This document shows positions 9,174 through 18,827 of a stretch of 64,000 nucleotides of DNA, one piece after another (the first letter of the stretch is position 1; each line of letters starts with the position of its first letter). The DNA is from Albibeggiatoa sp964388965 (GTDB lineage Bacteria > Pseudomonadota > Gammaproteobacteria > Beggiatoales > Beggiatoaceae): the NCBI GenBank assembly GCA_964388965.1, contig CAYMCP010000003.1, positions 1 through 64,000 on the forward strand, given 5' to 3'. The translations under genes were made by a program, and so were the position numbers. The notes beneath the pieces were generated by a model, which searched no databases, was not told the DNA's origin, and saw nothing but the letters and a program-made list of their open reading frames with translations.

Positions 9174-12100
9174 TTATTCCGCTTCACAACTGAAAGTTTG
9201 TGGCATCATACTGCTGGTCGCAAGATGAGGTTGCCAATTATCCAATGAATCGTTGATATGACGATAAAAATTCACTTTGAGCGTAAACGGTATTTCAACA
9301 CCTATAGAGGCTTGTGCTTGTCTAATCTGCTCGCACGGATCGCTAATGTTGATTTGTTGCAAAAAGTCTTTGGATAGTAACGCTAAACCACGACTAATTG
9401 TCTCATCAGGTGAGGTTACATCTACGTGTCCGTCAATGCCTAAATCCGAAGATGCACTAATAATACTATCGGCGGATTGAATAAACTCATCTGCTATAAT
9501 AAAAATATTTCCACCATTGCCTTGGTAAGCCTGAGCCCGAATGCTTGAACGGTTCAAAGTTAAAAATTGTGGTTCAGTTATATCTAAATTACCCCCATTA
9601 CCAGCACCTTCCTGTACACTGGTCGAAATTTGCGCGTTTTTTAAAAATAAAGAGCCTCGTGTATTAATTTGAATTCCACCCCCACCTGCACTAGTAGATT
9701 CCGTAGTAATTTGACTACCGTCTGACAAATATAAACCATCACGTATATTTAATTGCAATAATCCCGCGTCGCCACCAGTAATTTGTTGTAACCACTGTCC
9801 ATCACGATATAAGTAACTTTTACCTATATTTTCCACTAAAACGACATCGCCAGTTTGTGCTGACAAGCTATCACGTTGTGCCAAATCGCTTACACGATAA
9901 TTTTGATTAAGTGGTATCCATTGCTGACCGTCATAAATTTCAGATACACCCCTGTCTGTTAATGTAGAAATATAACCCGTATGCGCAACAACAAATTTAT
10001 TTTGTTCTGCCAAATTTTGTACGGTGTGCGTTTCGGTATCGCTTAAATCCAACCACTGACCATCACGGTAAATAAAGTAATCAAATTGCTGATTTTGATT
10101 TAACACGCCTATCGTACCATCTAATAGTGCTTGTTGTTGCGACAATGCTTGCAATTGTGCCATCGTATTGGCTTCATAATGAAGTAGTCGCGTAGGACCC
10201 ACTATATAAAAATTATTAATTGGGTCTAATAGTCCTGAATAAATGAACGTTGCAGGTTTACCCCCGCCTGCATCTTTTACACGCATGACAGTTCCATACG
10301 GATAGGGCATAAGACGCTCTACACCATCATACCAACCATCGGTTTTAAAAAATAATTCCTCAATAGTTTCAAATTCCACCACGTCATTGCCACCTGACTC
10401 GTCAAAGGCTATCCAACTTTGAAATACACCATATAAATCAGCATAGACATAACGCTGTCCTGTTTCTTCAACTTTTATTATATCACCATTACTAATTAAA
10501 TAATTTTCGGTTAAATTTTTCAATGTTTCCATATCTGGTACGCTGTGAATATAATTAATCCGTGTAAGATTATCACCATTATGTGCGTAATAGGCAATAC
10601 GTCCTGCACTATCTAATACTTTAACCACATCGCCAGTCATTAACATTTTTTCACTGCGCTCAATGGCATTAGCATAAGTGTATCGATTAGTCGCTTGGCT
10701 GTCTGAGGTGATTAAACCACTATTATCCATTACTAATTTATTTAAATTTAACGAAATATTACCAGCTTCGCCATCGCCTGTGGTAGAAGTTGAAATTTGT
10801 CCCTGATTTTCCAATGTGAGTTGATTAGCAGTGATATTAATCGCACCACCTTGACCAGCATAACCATCCGACCCTGTCGTGCGTGCATAAATACCACTGG
10901 TTGACTCATTATAAACTTTAGGAGAAAATTCAGATAGATAACGTAGTTGCGTATTGCCAGCCTTCTCAGTAACTAAGCCTGCTGCATTACCAGAAATATG
11001 TATATCACCTTGAACCAATATATTAATATCTCCACCTTTTTCGCTAATATTGGTATTACTTTCAATCACGCCGCCTTTTTCAATGATTAACGTTCCAGTC
11101 TGCAAATCAATCGAGCCACTGCTACCCGTATTATTGCCTACGCCAATCGTTCGCGCATAAATGCCAGAGCCAAATCCTTCACGATTTTCACCAAATTCAT
11201 TTACTCCGGATAATTTTGTTTCGCCACTAACACGAATAATAATTTGTCCCGCATCGCTACTTTGTCCCCATTTAGGCGAATCCGAACTATTACTAACCAA
11301 TCCACCATCCATTAAATATAAACTTGCCGCTTCGATTTGAATTAATCCACCTTTACCGCTACTTACATCTTTTGATAGATTAATCGAGCCTGATTTTAAT
11401 GAGCTAGCTCTACCTTTGCCCTCTTGACTCACACCTGAAATGGTCACAGCACCTGTTGCTTTTAAAATAGTGCGTCCTGCGTTCCCCCCAGCGTTTTTTG
11501 CTGTTGTATCTATGAATGCCCCATCTTTTAAAGTGATATGATTAGCTTCCAAAATGGTATCGCCACCGTCACCACGCCCTAAATAAGCATCGGAAAATAA
11601 ATGCACATTTTCAATTAAATTAATGTCTTCGGTCGCTTTAAGCTCGATATTGCCGCCTCGTCCAGAGCCGAATACACCAACATTAATCATACCGCCAGAT
11701 ATTTCAATATTTTCAGCCTCGATGAATAGATTACCACTATCACCTGCGTTGCTTTCTTGGCTGTAGGCATTCACGTAAATGATAACATTATTTAATTTAA
11801 CGGTTTGTTGGGCGTTGAGTTTAATATCACCACCTTGTCCAGAAGCGGTTGCACTTGCTTCTAAATCATTGCTATCAATATTAATTGAATTCGCTTGAAC
11901 TTGAATATTGCCGCCATGCCCTGCGCCACTCGTTTCTGAATCTAATGGATACAAACGTGAATTATCGGCATTTTTTCCAGAAATTGTGAATTGTTGTGCG
12001 GCGCGCAAATTAATCTCTGCTCCATTACCGTCTCCTGTGGTTTGGGTGCTGATTTGCGAGCCTTGCGTTAATGCAATATGTTTGGCTGCAATATCAATTT

Positions 12101-13004
12101 TACCGCCACCTATTTGCGCTGTTTTTGCTTGTAATACACTGTCTTCTAATACAAATTGTTCTGCACGGATAAAAATTTGTCCGCCATCATTTACATTAAT
12201 TTGTGACTGTTGTTGAATATTGACATCAGCTAACTGAGCGAATTGAGATAAGTTTAATGTATCTAAATTCACCTCGCCCCTGCCTTGAGTTGCTATTAAA
12301 TTAATCCTTCCTGCGGATATAGATAAGCTAGGTAGACGTTGAGTTGTGGATGATGTTTGTCCGCGACTGTTGGTCGAAACGTCATAGAAAAAGCTACCTT
12401 GTAAAATATTAATTTCGCCGCCAATCAGTGATAAATTTTTGCCTTTAGGTACGCTCAATCCAGTGGTTAATTCCGTGTCTGCTGTTAATTCTCCATATCC
12501 TCGTAGCTCAATTGGTGTTGCAGCTTGGATAAAACCGAATGCGCTGACTGGTGCAGTTGTAAGTATCGTATCTTGTGGGTTTTGCGCGTCGAAACGCCCA
12601 CCGTCTGCGAATGTTAGATAATGAGCTGTAGAGGCGTAAAAGCTGCCTTGAATGTCTAAACGCGCTTGCGCGCCAAATCGCAGACCCGCAGGATTGAGTA
12701 AATAAAAATCGGCATTGGGAATGGTAGAGCGAATTGTGCCATCAATAAAGCTTGGTTTACCACCTGTGACGCGAGTAATAATATTTTCAATATTTGCCGC
12801 ACCTGAAAAGGTGACGATTTCATTTTGTTGTAAATTAAAAGATTCAAAACTATGAAACAAATTGTTGCCAAGCCTCAATCCCACATCTTCTGTTATTTCA
12901 TTACTCAAAAAGATGTTAGGGGAAAGACTATGATCAAGCACGATTTCTGCGTATAGTGGCGTTGACAACATTAGGAAGAACAATAGTAAACGACATCGTT
13001 TCAT
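9174..13004 (-). CDS. Two-partner-secretion exoprotein (filamentous haemagglutinin N-terminal domain)
   Basis: Large secreted beta-helix protein of about 1276 aa, expected to be exported by a TpsB/ShlB-type pore that is not in this window. The ATG at 13004 is preferred to the GTG at 13013 because it gives a clean signal peptide ending PLYAE. The TPS domain follows, with the motifs NNLFHSF, NIITRVTGG, IDGTIRSTIPNADFYLLNP and GSFYAST. Many degenerate beta-helix repeats of the type GGNI/GGDI...ANxI make up the rest. Around residues 790-1070 this pattern is interrupted by several units of the form GDVVKVxDxG...YRDGQWL. The C-terminus has two Cys (DPCEQIRQ and FSCEAE). Likely an adhesin or sheath component; the exact role is unknown. 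Confidence 0.85.
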   Translation of the reverse strand: MKRCRLLLFFLMLSTPLYAEIVLDHSLSPNIFLSNEITEDVGLRLGNNLFHSFESFNLQQNEIVTFSGAANIENIITRVTGGKPSFIDGTIRSTIPNADFYLLNPAGLRFGAQARLDIQGSFYASTAHYLTFADGGRFDAQNPQDTILTTAPVSAFGFIQAATPIELRGYGELTADTELTTGLSVPKGKNLSLIGGEINILQGSFFYDVSTNSRGQTSSTTQRLPSLSISAGRINLIATQGRGEVNLDTLNLSQFAQLADVNIQQQSQINVNDGGQIFIRAEQFVLEDSVLQAKTAQIGGGKIDIAAKHIALTQGSQISTQTTGDGNGAEINLRAAQQFTISGKNADNSRLYPLDSETSGAGHGGNIQVQANSINIDSNDLEASATASGQGGDIKLNAQQTVKLNNVIIYVNAYSQESNAGDSGNLFIEAENIEISGGMINVGVFGSGRGGNIELKATEDINLIENVHLFSDAYLGRGDGGDTILEANHITLKDGAFIDTTAKNAGGNAGRTILKATGAVTISGVSQEGKGRASSLKSGSINLSKDVSSGKGGLIQIEAASLYLMDGGLVSNSSDSPKWGQSSDAGQIIIRVSGETKLSGVNEFGENREGFGSGIYARTIGVGNNTGSSGSIDLQTGTLIIEKGGVIESNTNISEKGGDINILVQGDIHISGNAAGLVTEKAGNTQLRYLSEFSPKVYNESTSGIYARTTGSDGYAGQGGAINITANQLTLENQGQISTSTTGDGEAGNISLNLNKLVMDNSGLITSDSQATNRYTYANAIERSEKMLMTGDVVKVLDSAGRIAYYAHNGDNLTRINYIHSVPDMETLKNLTENYLISNGDIIKVEETGQRYVYADLYGVFQSWIAFDESGGNDVVEFETIEELFFKTDGWYDGVERLMPYPYGTVMRVKDAGGGKPATFIYSGLLDPINNFYIVGPTRLLHYEANTMAQLQALSQQQALLDGTIGVLNQNQQFDYFIYRDGQWLDLSDTETHTVQNLAEQNKFVVAHTGYISTLTDRGVSEIYDGQQWIPLNQNYRVSDLAQRDSLSAQTGDVVLVENIGKSYLYRDGQWLQQITGGDAGLLQLNIRDGLYLSDGSQITTESTSAGGGGIQINTRGSLFLKNAQISTSVQEGAGNGGNLDITEPQFLTLNRSSIRAQAYQGNGGNIFIIADEFIQSADSIISASSDLGIDGHVDVTSPDETISRGLALLSKDFLQQINISDPCEQIRQAQASIGVEIPFTLKVNFYRHINDSLDNWQPHLATSSMMPQTFSCEAE

Positions 13005-13333
13005 GATATTCACCAGCTATTGAGCTTAGGTGGGGCGAACAACGGTAACATTTTTCTGCTTCCCTCCCAAGCATACGAAAATAAATATTTTTTAATTTAT
13101 ATAATAGTTTGCTAATAATATACACTAGGTACCGCGCAATTCCCATAGTAATTTGTTTTTAGCAAATTCTCGATTTAAATAACAATTGTCAGTCAGCAGT
13201 AACTGTAAGCTGAATAAAGTAAACTTCGCTTTTTTTATTTTTCGTTACAAAATTGACAATAGTTTCACCGAATTAAACTTGCATTTTTTTGCAAACTGAT
13301 AATTTTTTAGTCTCCAAATTAAAGCGTTTGCTG

Positions 13334-13356
13334 CAATCGTGGTAGCGGTACGATTG
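13334..13356. promoter_or_regulatory. Inverted repeat upstream of the 13384 gene
   Basis: CAATCGT (13334-13340) and ACGATTG (13350-13356) are perfect 7-bp arms separated by 9 nt. They end 27 nt before the ATG at 13384, in a 379-bp divergent gap (13005-13383). An operator or small leader hairpin is possible. The rest of the gap is AT-rich and I see no gene in it. Confidence 0.35.
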
Positions 13357-13383
13357 TTAATTGCTTTATAATAATTCGCTAAC

Positions 13384-14694
13384 ATGACTGGCATTGGACA
13401 TTCTGGAATGATGAAGCAAAATCAAAAAATGAGAATTACAGACCCTTATCTAAAAGAGCGCGTCAAACTTTCTGGTGAGCAGCGTTCAGGTGGTGGTTGG
13501 TTTATTGGGCTAATTTTACTTGGTATTTTGGTAGGGGGCGGCTACTATTTTTATCCGCAAATTCAATCGTATACAAAACCTATGGTTGAACAAATACAAC
13601 AACAAATTGCAAAATTAACCGCTAAAGATGAGACATCAAAACCGATTGATACGGCAAGTAATGAAAATAATACACCGCCACCCGTAACGACATCTGAGAT
13701 AACACAGCCAACAACAGAAACAGTAGAAATAGCTGAAAATTCAGAAACGTTAGCTCCAGTCGAAATAGTCACTGCTGAACAAGAAACACAATCAGAGAAG
13801 ACGGTGACATCATTACCAGAGGTCGCGGAGCGTGAAAAAACACCGCTAAAAGATGTACCACTCACAACAGCTTTACCACATGAAACGCCACAGGATGTAT
13901 TAGCCAAACCGGCACCGCCGCCACAGCAAGCAGAGGCTGAAACAGAAGAAGTTAAAAAAGTTACAGCAGAAATTGAAGAACTCGTGTCGAAAGCGAATCA
14001 ACAGTTGCGGCGCACACGTCTAACTAAGCCAGAGGGTGATAATGCTTATGAAACATATCAAGCTCTATTAGAATTGGATACGGAAAAAGCAAATGAAATT
14101 TTAACGAGTATTGTGGATTTATACCAGCAGGAGGCGCAGAATAATCTTAAAGAGGGTTGGATTGCTTACCCTGTCAATCGTAATGCTATGCTTACTTATC
14201 AGCGTTTACAAGAGATTGCGCCAGATCATGAAGGCACTAAAAATTTATTAAAAGATATTTTGTTAGCATTAAAAGCGCGAGTAGACATGCACTTAGAGCG
14301 TAATAACATTTTTGAGCCTGCAAATGATAATGCTTATATTAATGCGGGTTTGATGTATAGTGCTGCACCACAGCATGAAATAACCCAAGCTAGTTTGGCG
14401 ACAGTTGAACAACGTATGTTAGAAATTGCAGACAGACAAATTGCCCAGAAAAAATTTACGACACCAGAGGACGATTCTGCTTATAAGACTTATCAAACGA
14501 TGTTAAAAATGAATCCTAATAGTGTCAAGGCAAAGCAAGCTGTTCAGGCATTAGCAACACGTTATTATGATTTAGCTTTGAAGCGTAAACGTCAAGGACG
14601 TGAAACGGCAGCCCTTTCCCTAATCGAGCGCGGTTTAGGTATTGACCCTGAGCATGAAAAGCTTAATCGCCTAAAGCAACAACTTGAAAATTAA
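13384..14694 (+). CDS. Membrane-anchored protein with about 49-residue helical repeats
   Basis: Unknown function. About 35 cytoplasmic residues, then one transmembrane segment (WFIGLILLGILVGGGYYFY, near residues 39-57). A Thr/Pro/Glu-rich linker follows (about 70-185), then about 4.5 helical repeats. The repeats share a kernel such as KPEGDNAYETYQALLEL, EPANDNAYINAG and TPEDDSAYKTYQTML, and the last half-unit looks like an ordinary TPR (GLGIDPEHEKL). Similar P-x-x-D-N-A-Y repeats occur in gammaproteobacterial kinase- or FGE-linked proteins (from memory). No strong Shine-Dalgarno is seen; an ATG nine codons in is an alternative start. Confidence 0.7.
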   Translation: MTGIGHSGMMKQNQKMRITDPYLKERVKLSGEQRSGGGWFIGLILLGILVGGGYYFYPQIQSYTKPMVEQIQQQIAKLTAKDETSKPIDTASNENNTPPPVTTSEITQPTTETVEIAENSETLAPVEIVTAEQETQSEKTVTSLPEVAEREKTPLKDVPLTTALPHETPQDVLAKPAPPPQQAEAETEEVKKVTAEIEELVSKANQQLRRTRLTKPEGDNAYETYQALLELDTEKANEILTSIVDLYQQEAQNNLKEGWIAYPVNRNAMLTYQRLQEIAPDHEGTKNLLKDILLALKARVDMHLERNNIFEPANDNAYINAGLMYSAAPQHEITQASLATVEQRMLEIADRQIAQKKFTTPEDDSAYKTYQTMLKMNPNSVKAKQAVQALATRYYDLALKRKRQGRETAALSLIERGLGIDPEHEKLNRLKQQLEN

Positions 14695-14800
14695 TGGCAC
14701 CCAGAATTTACGTTACCCATATAGTCATCTTACGTTGAGTTGATGCTACTTTTCACAAGATTACTTGTGGTATTTTTATTAAGATTAGGGTGTCAAGCGG

Positions 14801-15151
14801 ATGCAAGAAAATTTTGTTCGATTACTCACTGAATTTATTGAATTTATAAAAACGACAATTGATGGTATCAAGTTATATCTGCTGGCTCACCCTGTTGAGG
14901 TATCTGCCGTTGTCGTCGTCCTTATTGTTGGCTTGATTTTATTGCTTTATTTACCGAAAATATTATTAATGATATATAAAGATATAATACAATTATCTAT
15001 AATCTTATTAAGATGGGTCGTTATCATGGTCATTATTAGTTCTCTCATTTGGTTAATAGCTAGTTTTTACCCTAGTTGTCAGTTGTTAAATCAACATCTA
15101 GGGACTAGCTTAAAATGTGAGAAAATTGAAAATGCAAATAAAGTTAAATAG
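14801..15151 (+). CDS. Small integral membrane protein, unknown
   Basis: A 116-aa protein with at least two transmembrane segments: about residues 33-52 (SAVVVVLIVGLILLLYL) and 68-90 (LRWVVIMVIISSLIWLIA). The C-terminal tail has two Cys. No family was recognised. It lies 106 nt after the repeat protein and 255 nt before the sigma-54 activator, on the same strand. Codon use and composition look like the neighbours, so I take it as a real gene. Confidence 0.55.
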   Translation: MQENFVRLLTEFIEFIKTTIDGIKLYLLAHPVEVSAVVVVLIVGLILLLYLPKILLMIYKDIIQLSIILLRWVVIMVIISSLIWLIASFYPSCQLLNQHLGTSLKCEKIENANKVK

Positions 15152-15406
15152 TCATTAGTGATTTCCACAATATAGAAAAAATAGAAAAATAGAAATCGAA
15201 TACACTTGAAAAATCCCTACATTCCAAAGGTAAGTCACGGTGATCAAACTATGTTTCACGTCGAAAACAGGTTTTTGTTGTTCATTTTATGCTATTTTCG
15301 TGGCAATATGGGTGAGTAAGATTTTTTTGTAACTTAGAACTATTTTGCTTTTAAAACAAGAAATATATACATTACCTCAAATAAGTATGTTGTAAGGATT
15401 TTAGGG

Positions 15407-16828
15407 ATGCCTAAAGAACCACTACCAGAAGAACACGCTACGGGAGAAACCCGATTATTACGCATTTTAATTGTAGATGATGATGAAGTTATTTTAGTCA
15501 TGTTGTCAGCATGGTTAGCAGAAGCAGGTTATGAGGTGGAAACTTGTAACGCAGGTGAGTCTGCCATGGCAAGATTGCCAGAATTCAGACCACACCTAGT
15601 TGTAACCGATTTGCGTATGGAAGATATGGATGGTATTGCTCTACTAAAAGAAGTGCAAAACTTTAATTCTGTATTGCCCGTTATCATGTTGAGTGGAACG
15701 GCTGATATTTCTGACGCGGTGCGTGCAACTCATCAAGGTATTTTTGAGTTTTTAACTAAACCGATTGAAAATCCAGAAAAATTATTAGAATGCGTCAAAT
15801 CTGCTCTAAATTACGTCGGTCTAGCTGACGCTGATGAAGATAGTTTCGCGCCTGAAATTATTCACCGCTCTTCAATTATGGCAAATTTATTAAAACAGGC
15901 GAAAAAAGTTGCGAAAGCAAGAAGCAGTGTTTTCATTGGCGGAGAAACGGGTACGGGTAAAGAATTACTAGCACGCGCAATTCACCGAGCAAGTCCGCGT
16001 GCTGATGAAATGTTTTTAGCGGTCAATTGTGGTGCATTGTCAGAGCAATTATTAGAATCAGAATTATTTGGGCATGAAAAAGGGGCGTTTACAGGGGCTG
16101 TGCGCAAAAATTTAGGATTATTTCAGGCAGCGAATGGTGGCACGTTATTTTTAGACGAAGTGGGCGACATGCCTGCCAGTTTACAAGTTAAATTGTTGCG
16201 CGTTCTACAGGAAGGACAAGTTAAACCCGTTGGTGCAATCAATAGTGTACCGGTTGATGTACGGATTATTTCTGCAACGCATCGTGACTTGGAAATGGAA
16301 GTAAAACGCGGTGAATTTCGTGAAGATTTATTTTATCGCTTAAACGTGATTCCGCTGTACATGCCATCGCTCAAAGAACGTGGTGAAGATATTCCACTAC
16401 TGTTAGATTATTTCTTAGGCATCCATGCAGAAGAAGGCGGTGAAACGATGCGCTTCTCGCCTGAAGCATTAGACTATTTGGCATCACTACCTTGGCCTGG
16501 CAATGTACGTCAATTACAAAACGTAGTTGAACAATGTAGCGTCCTGTCACCGTCGCCGATTATTTCACTCTCATTAATTAAACAAGCATTGCGCGAATCA
16601 GAAAATAAGTTTCAAACCCTCGCACAAGCACGTAAAGAATTTGATCGAAATTATTTATTGCGTGTCATGAACATGGTTGCAGGTAATGAGGAAAAAGCGG
16701 CAGCAGTAGCGGGTTGTGAATTGGCGGAACTAAAAAGCCTATTAAAAACACACAATATTAACCCGATGCGTTTCCGTAAAGTAGTAGAAGAGGATGCCGT
16801 TGAGGAAAGCAGCATCCACTTAGTTTAA
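15407..16828 (+). CDS. Sigma-54-dependent response regulator, GlrR/QseF-like
   Basis: NtrC-type activator of 473 aa. The N-terminal receiver domain has acidic LIVDDD and phospho-acceptor Asp in VVTDLRMEDMDG. The AAA+ domain has Walker A GETGTGKE, GAFTGA (the sigma-54 contact loop) and FLDEVGDMP. The C-terminus (FDRNYLLRVMNMVAGNEEKAA...) aligns by eye with the GlrR DNA-binding helix region, though the recognition part is divergent. No cognate GlrK-like kinase or GlnB is adjacent, so it is an orphan. It converges on rpsT and their stop codons share the four bases TTAA (16825-16828). Confidence 0.9.
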   Translation: MPKEPLPEEHATGETRLLRILIVDDDEVILVMLSAWLAEAGYEVETCNAGESAMARLPEFRPHLVVTDLRMEDMDGIALLKEVQNFNSVLPVIMLSGTADISDAVRATHQGIFEFLTKPIENPEKLLECVKSALNYVGLADADEDSFAPEIIHRSSIMANLLKQAKKVAKARSSVFIGGETGTGKELLARAIHRASPRADEMFLAVNCGALSEQLLESELFGHEKGAFTGAVRKNLGLFQAANGGTLFLDEVGDMPASLQVKLLRVLQEGQVKPVGAINSVPVDVRIISATHRDLEMEVKRGEFREDLFYRLNVIPLYMPSLKERGEDIPLLLDYFLGIHAEEGGETMRFSPEALDYLASLPWPGNVRQLQNVVEQCSVLSPSPIISLSLIKQALRESENKFQTLAQARKEFDRNYLLRVMNMVAGNEEKAAAVAGCELAELKSLLKTHNINPMRFRKVVEEDAVEESSIHLV

Positions 16829-17094
16829 GCAATTGCTATTTTTTTGATATGCGCATTAAGACGACTTTTATGTCTTGCAGCTTTGTTTTTATGAATTAAT
16901 CCTTTGCTAGCCATACGATCAATGACGGGTACTGCTTTTTGATATGCTGTTTTAGCCGCTTCTAAATCATTCGATGTAATCGCGTTTACTGTTGCTTTAA
17001 TATGAGTACGCATCATTGAACGCATACTTGCATTGTGTTTACGGTGTTTTTCTGCTTGACGTGCACGTTTTGCAGCTTGACGAGAATTAGCCAA
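16825..17094 (-). CDS. rpsT: 30S ribosomal protein S20
   Basis: Primary 16S-rRNA-binding protein of the small subunit. RKHNASMRSMMRTHIKA and the Lys/Arg-rich helices are typical. I choose the TTG at 17094 as start: it gives the family N-terminus (M)ANSRQAAKRA and lies 9 nt after AAGGAG. The GTG at 17100 is only 3 nt from that Shine-Dalgarno. E. coli rpsT also starts with UUG, and S20 is autoregulated there, so the weak start is probably a conserved control feature. The resulting protein is 89 aa. Confidence 0.96.
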   Translation of the reverse strand: MANSRQAAKRARQAEKHRKHNASMRSMMRTHIKATVNAITSNDLEAAKTAYQKAVPVIDRMASKGLIHKNKAARHKSRLNAHIKKIAIA

Positions 17095-17131
17095 AGTCAC
17101 TTACTCCTTAATTAATCAATGAAAACTTGCG

Positions 17132-17160
17132 ATTATCTAATGAACGTACTAAGTTAGCAA
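17132..17160 (-). promoter_or_regulatory. Likely sigma-70 promoter for rpsT
   Basis: On the minus strand, TTGCTA (17160-17155) and GATAAT (17137-17132) are separated by 17 nt. The -10 matches 5 of 6 consensus bases and the -35 matches 4 of 6. It lies about 40 nt upstream of the rpsT start. Confidence 0.45.
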
Positions 17161-17190
17161 GTATTTTTTATAATCGTCACAAGGAAAAAC

Positions 17191-17237
17191 CTCATTCTAC
17201 GCGGTGTGTAGAATGAGCCACTGACGCACCAGCGTCA
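17191..17237 (-). terminator. Double hairpin after the M23 peptidase gene
   Basis: Two perfect stems lie side by side: CTCATTCTAC (17191-17200) with GTAGAATGAG (17208-17217), and TGACGC (17222-17227) with GCGTCA (17232-17237). Read on the minus strand, the larger stem is followed by GTTTTTCC, so it can act as the intrinsic terminator of the peptidase gene. The same wording (GTAGAATGAGCC...TGACGCA) recurs near 26174-26203, so this is also a dispersed repeat. Confidence 0.6.
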
Positions 17238-17250
17238 TGTCATGAGAATC

Positions 17251-18798
17251 TCACTTAACACCAGCCGCTTTGGCTAAAGTAGAAGTGCGTTGAATACCTA
17301 ATGCCTCACGAGTTTGCACTGATGCTTGAACTAGCTGCTCACGTAAGGTTTTTGTTGTTTCTAAAAAATATTGTTTACGTTGTATTTCTTGTTTTTTTAA
17401 TTCCGCGAGTTGTTTTTCATAAGCTTCATTTGGAATTTGTAAAGTTAATGGATTTTGTGGTTGATTCTCTAAACGCACTTCGTAATGTAAATGTGGACCT
17501 GTTGCGCTACCAGATTGACCGATATAGCCAATTACCGTACCTTGTTTTATGCTTTGTCCTACCTTAATGTCAGCAAAACTAGATAGATGTGCGTACAACG
17601 AGCTATATTGCTCATCATGTTGCAGTATGATCGTGTGCCCATAACCTCGCTTCCAACCTTTAAATGTCACGGTTGAAGAACTGGCTGCTAAAATTTCTGT
17701 TCCAGTTGGTGCCGCGTAATCCACCCCGCTATGAAAACGATATTTACCCGAAATGGGATGAAGACGCATACCATAATTAGATGAAATTCGCGCATTTTTT
17801 ACTGGAATCATTAAAGGATTTAATTTTTTAACACTGCGTTTTGCTTGGGCAAACAAAGGCGTACCATCAGGATAATAATACGTGGTACTATTTTCCTCAT
17901 TCGTGTGACGAATTGCTTGATGTATTTGATTATCATTAAACACTTCGACCGCTAAAATATCACCAAATTGAAATTCATCGCCATGATAGTGTTTTTCATA
18001 CACAACAGTAAAAAAATCATTCTTTTGGAATAAGTGAAAATCCTCATCCCAACGAAAAATTTCCATTAAATTTGATAGTAAACTATCTGGTAATCCTGCT
18101 CTATAACCCGCTTCAAATAAGGAACTTGTCACCTGTCCATAAGCTGTTTCTACTTTGGTTTGCACTTCCGCTTCAATGATTTCAGCTTTAAAACCATCTT
18201 CAATTTGGTAAACATGGAACTCAGATGCAAAGCCTAAATCAAGTATAAATTGTTCGACGTTACCTTGCTCATCGCGTTTGACGCGAATTTTTTGTTTAGG
18301 ACGTAGTTGGTGTAATTTTTTCGCTAATTTTTTATCTGCATTAGCAATTTGATATAAATGAGATTTGTTTAATTCATAACGGCTAAAAATAGCTGATAGC
18401 GTATCTCCTTCTTGTACTTCCATTTCGATCCAAGGCGAAAATTTTGCCTTTTCCTCTATCTTTTCAACAACGACACCCTTAGTGACAGGTTGCACTGATT
18501 TAGGAATAATCGTATCAATTTCAGCTAAAGCCTTGTCGAGCTGCAATGGGTCTGGCGCAATTTTTTCGATAATATCGTGACTGGCTTGAATATTATCTAC
18601 TACCAAAGCATTAGAGTTGGTTAGCCACCAAGCAAAAGGTAGCACAGCAACAGTTGATAGCGCAGAAACAATACGCACTGCTGAAACTTTGGTAGGTTTA
18701 GTAAGACCATATTCAATGGAATAATGATAACCCTTCAATTTAGGTGGCAAAACAATTCGCTTACCCAAGAAGCGTTCACGCATAGTTGTTGTTTTCAT
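17251..18798 (-). CDS. mepM: M23 murein endopeptidase, MepM-like
   Basis: Periplasmic peptidase of 515 aa that cuts peptidoglycan cross-links. An N-terminal cytoplasmic stretch is followed by one membrane anchor (about residues 45-62, ending FAWWLT). An OapA/LysM-like module follows (EGDTLSAIFSRYEL), then a Csd3-like middle domain and a C-terminal LytM domain. The zinc site is seen in FHSGVDYA and HLHYEV, with the LYAHLS strand. It lies 29 nt after the capA-like gene, probably in one transcript. Proximity to tyrS is the usual gammaproteobacterial arrangement for MepM. Confidence 0.9.
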   Translation of the reverse strand: MKTTTMRERFLGKRIVLPPKLKGYHYSIEYGLTKPTKVSAVRIVSALSTVAVLPFAWWLTNSNALVVDNIQASHDIIEKIAPDPLQLDKALAEIDTIIPKSVQPVTKGVVVEKIEEKAKFSPWIEMEVQEGDTLSAIFSRYELNKSHLYQIANADKKLAKKLHQLRPKQKIRVKRDEQGNVEQFILDLGFASEFHVYQIEDGFKAEIIEAEVQTKVETAYGQVTSSLFEAGYRAGLPDSLLSNLMEIFRWDEDFHLFQKNDFFTVVYEKHYHGDEFQFGDILAVEVFNDNQIHQAIRHTNEENSTTYYYPDGTPLFAQAKRSVKKLNPLMIPVKNARISSNYGMRLHPISGKYRFHSGVDYAAPTGTEILAASSSTVTFKGWKRGYGHTIILQHDEQYSSLYAHLSSFADIKVGQSIKQGTVIGYIGQSGSATGPHLHYEVRLENQPQNPLTLQIPNEAYEKQLAELKKQEIQRKQYFLETTKTLREQLVQASVQTREALGIQRTSTLAKAAGVK

Positions 18799-18827
18799 AA
18801 TTATTGTCGCATCGTATTTGTTGACAG

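Noticed and set aside
13563..13907. 114-residue Ser/Val-rich minus-strand frame
   Set aside because: It is the shadow of the Thr/Glu-rich linker of the repeat protein on the plus strand.
15296..15315. Possible sigma-54 promoter (TGGCAA...) before the sigma-54 activator gene
   Set aside because: The second GC element does not occur at the required spacing.
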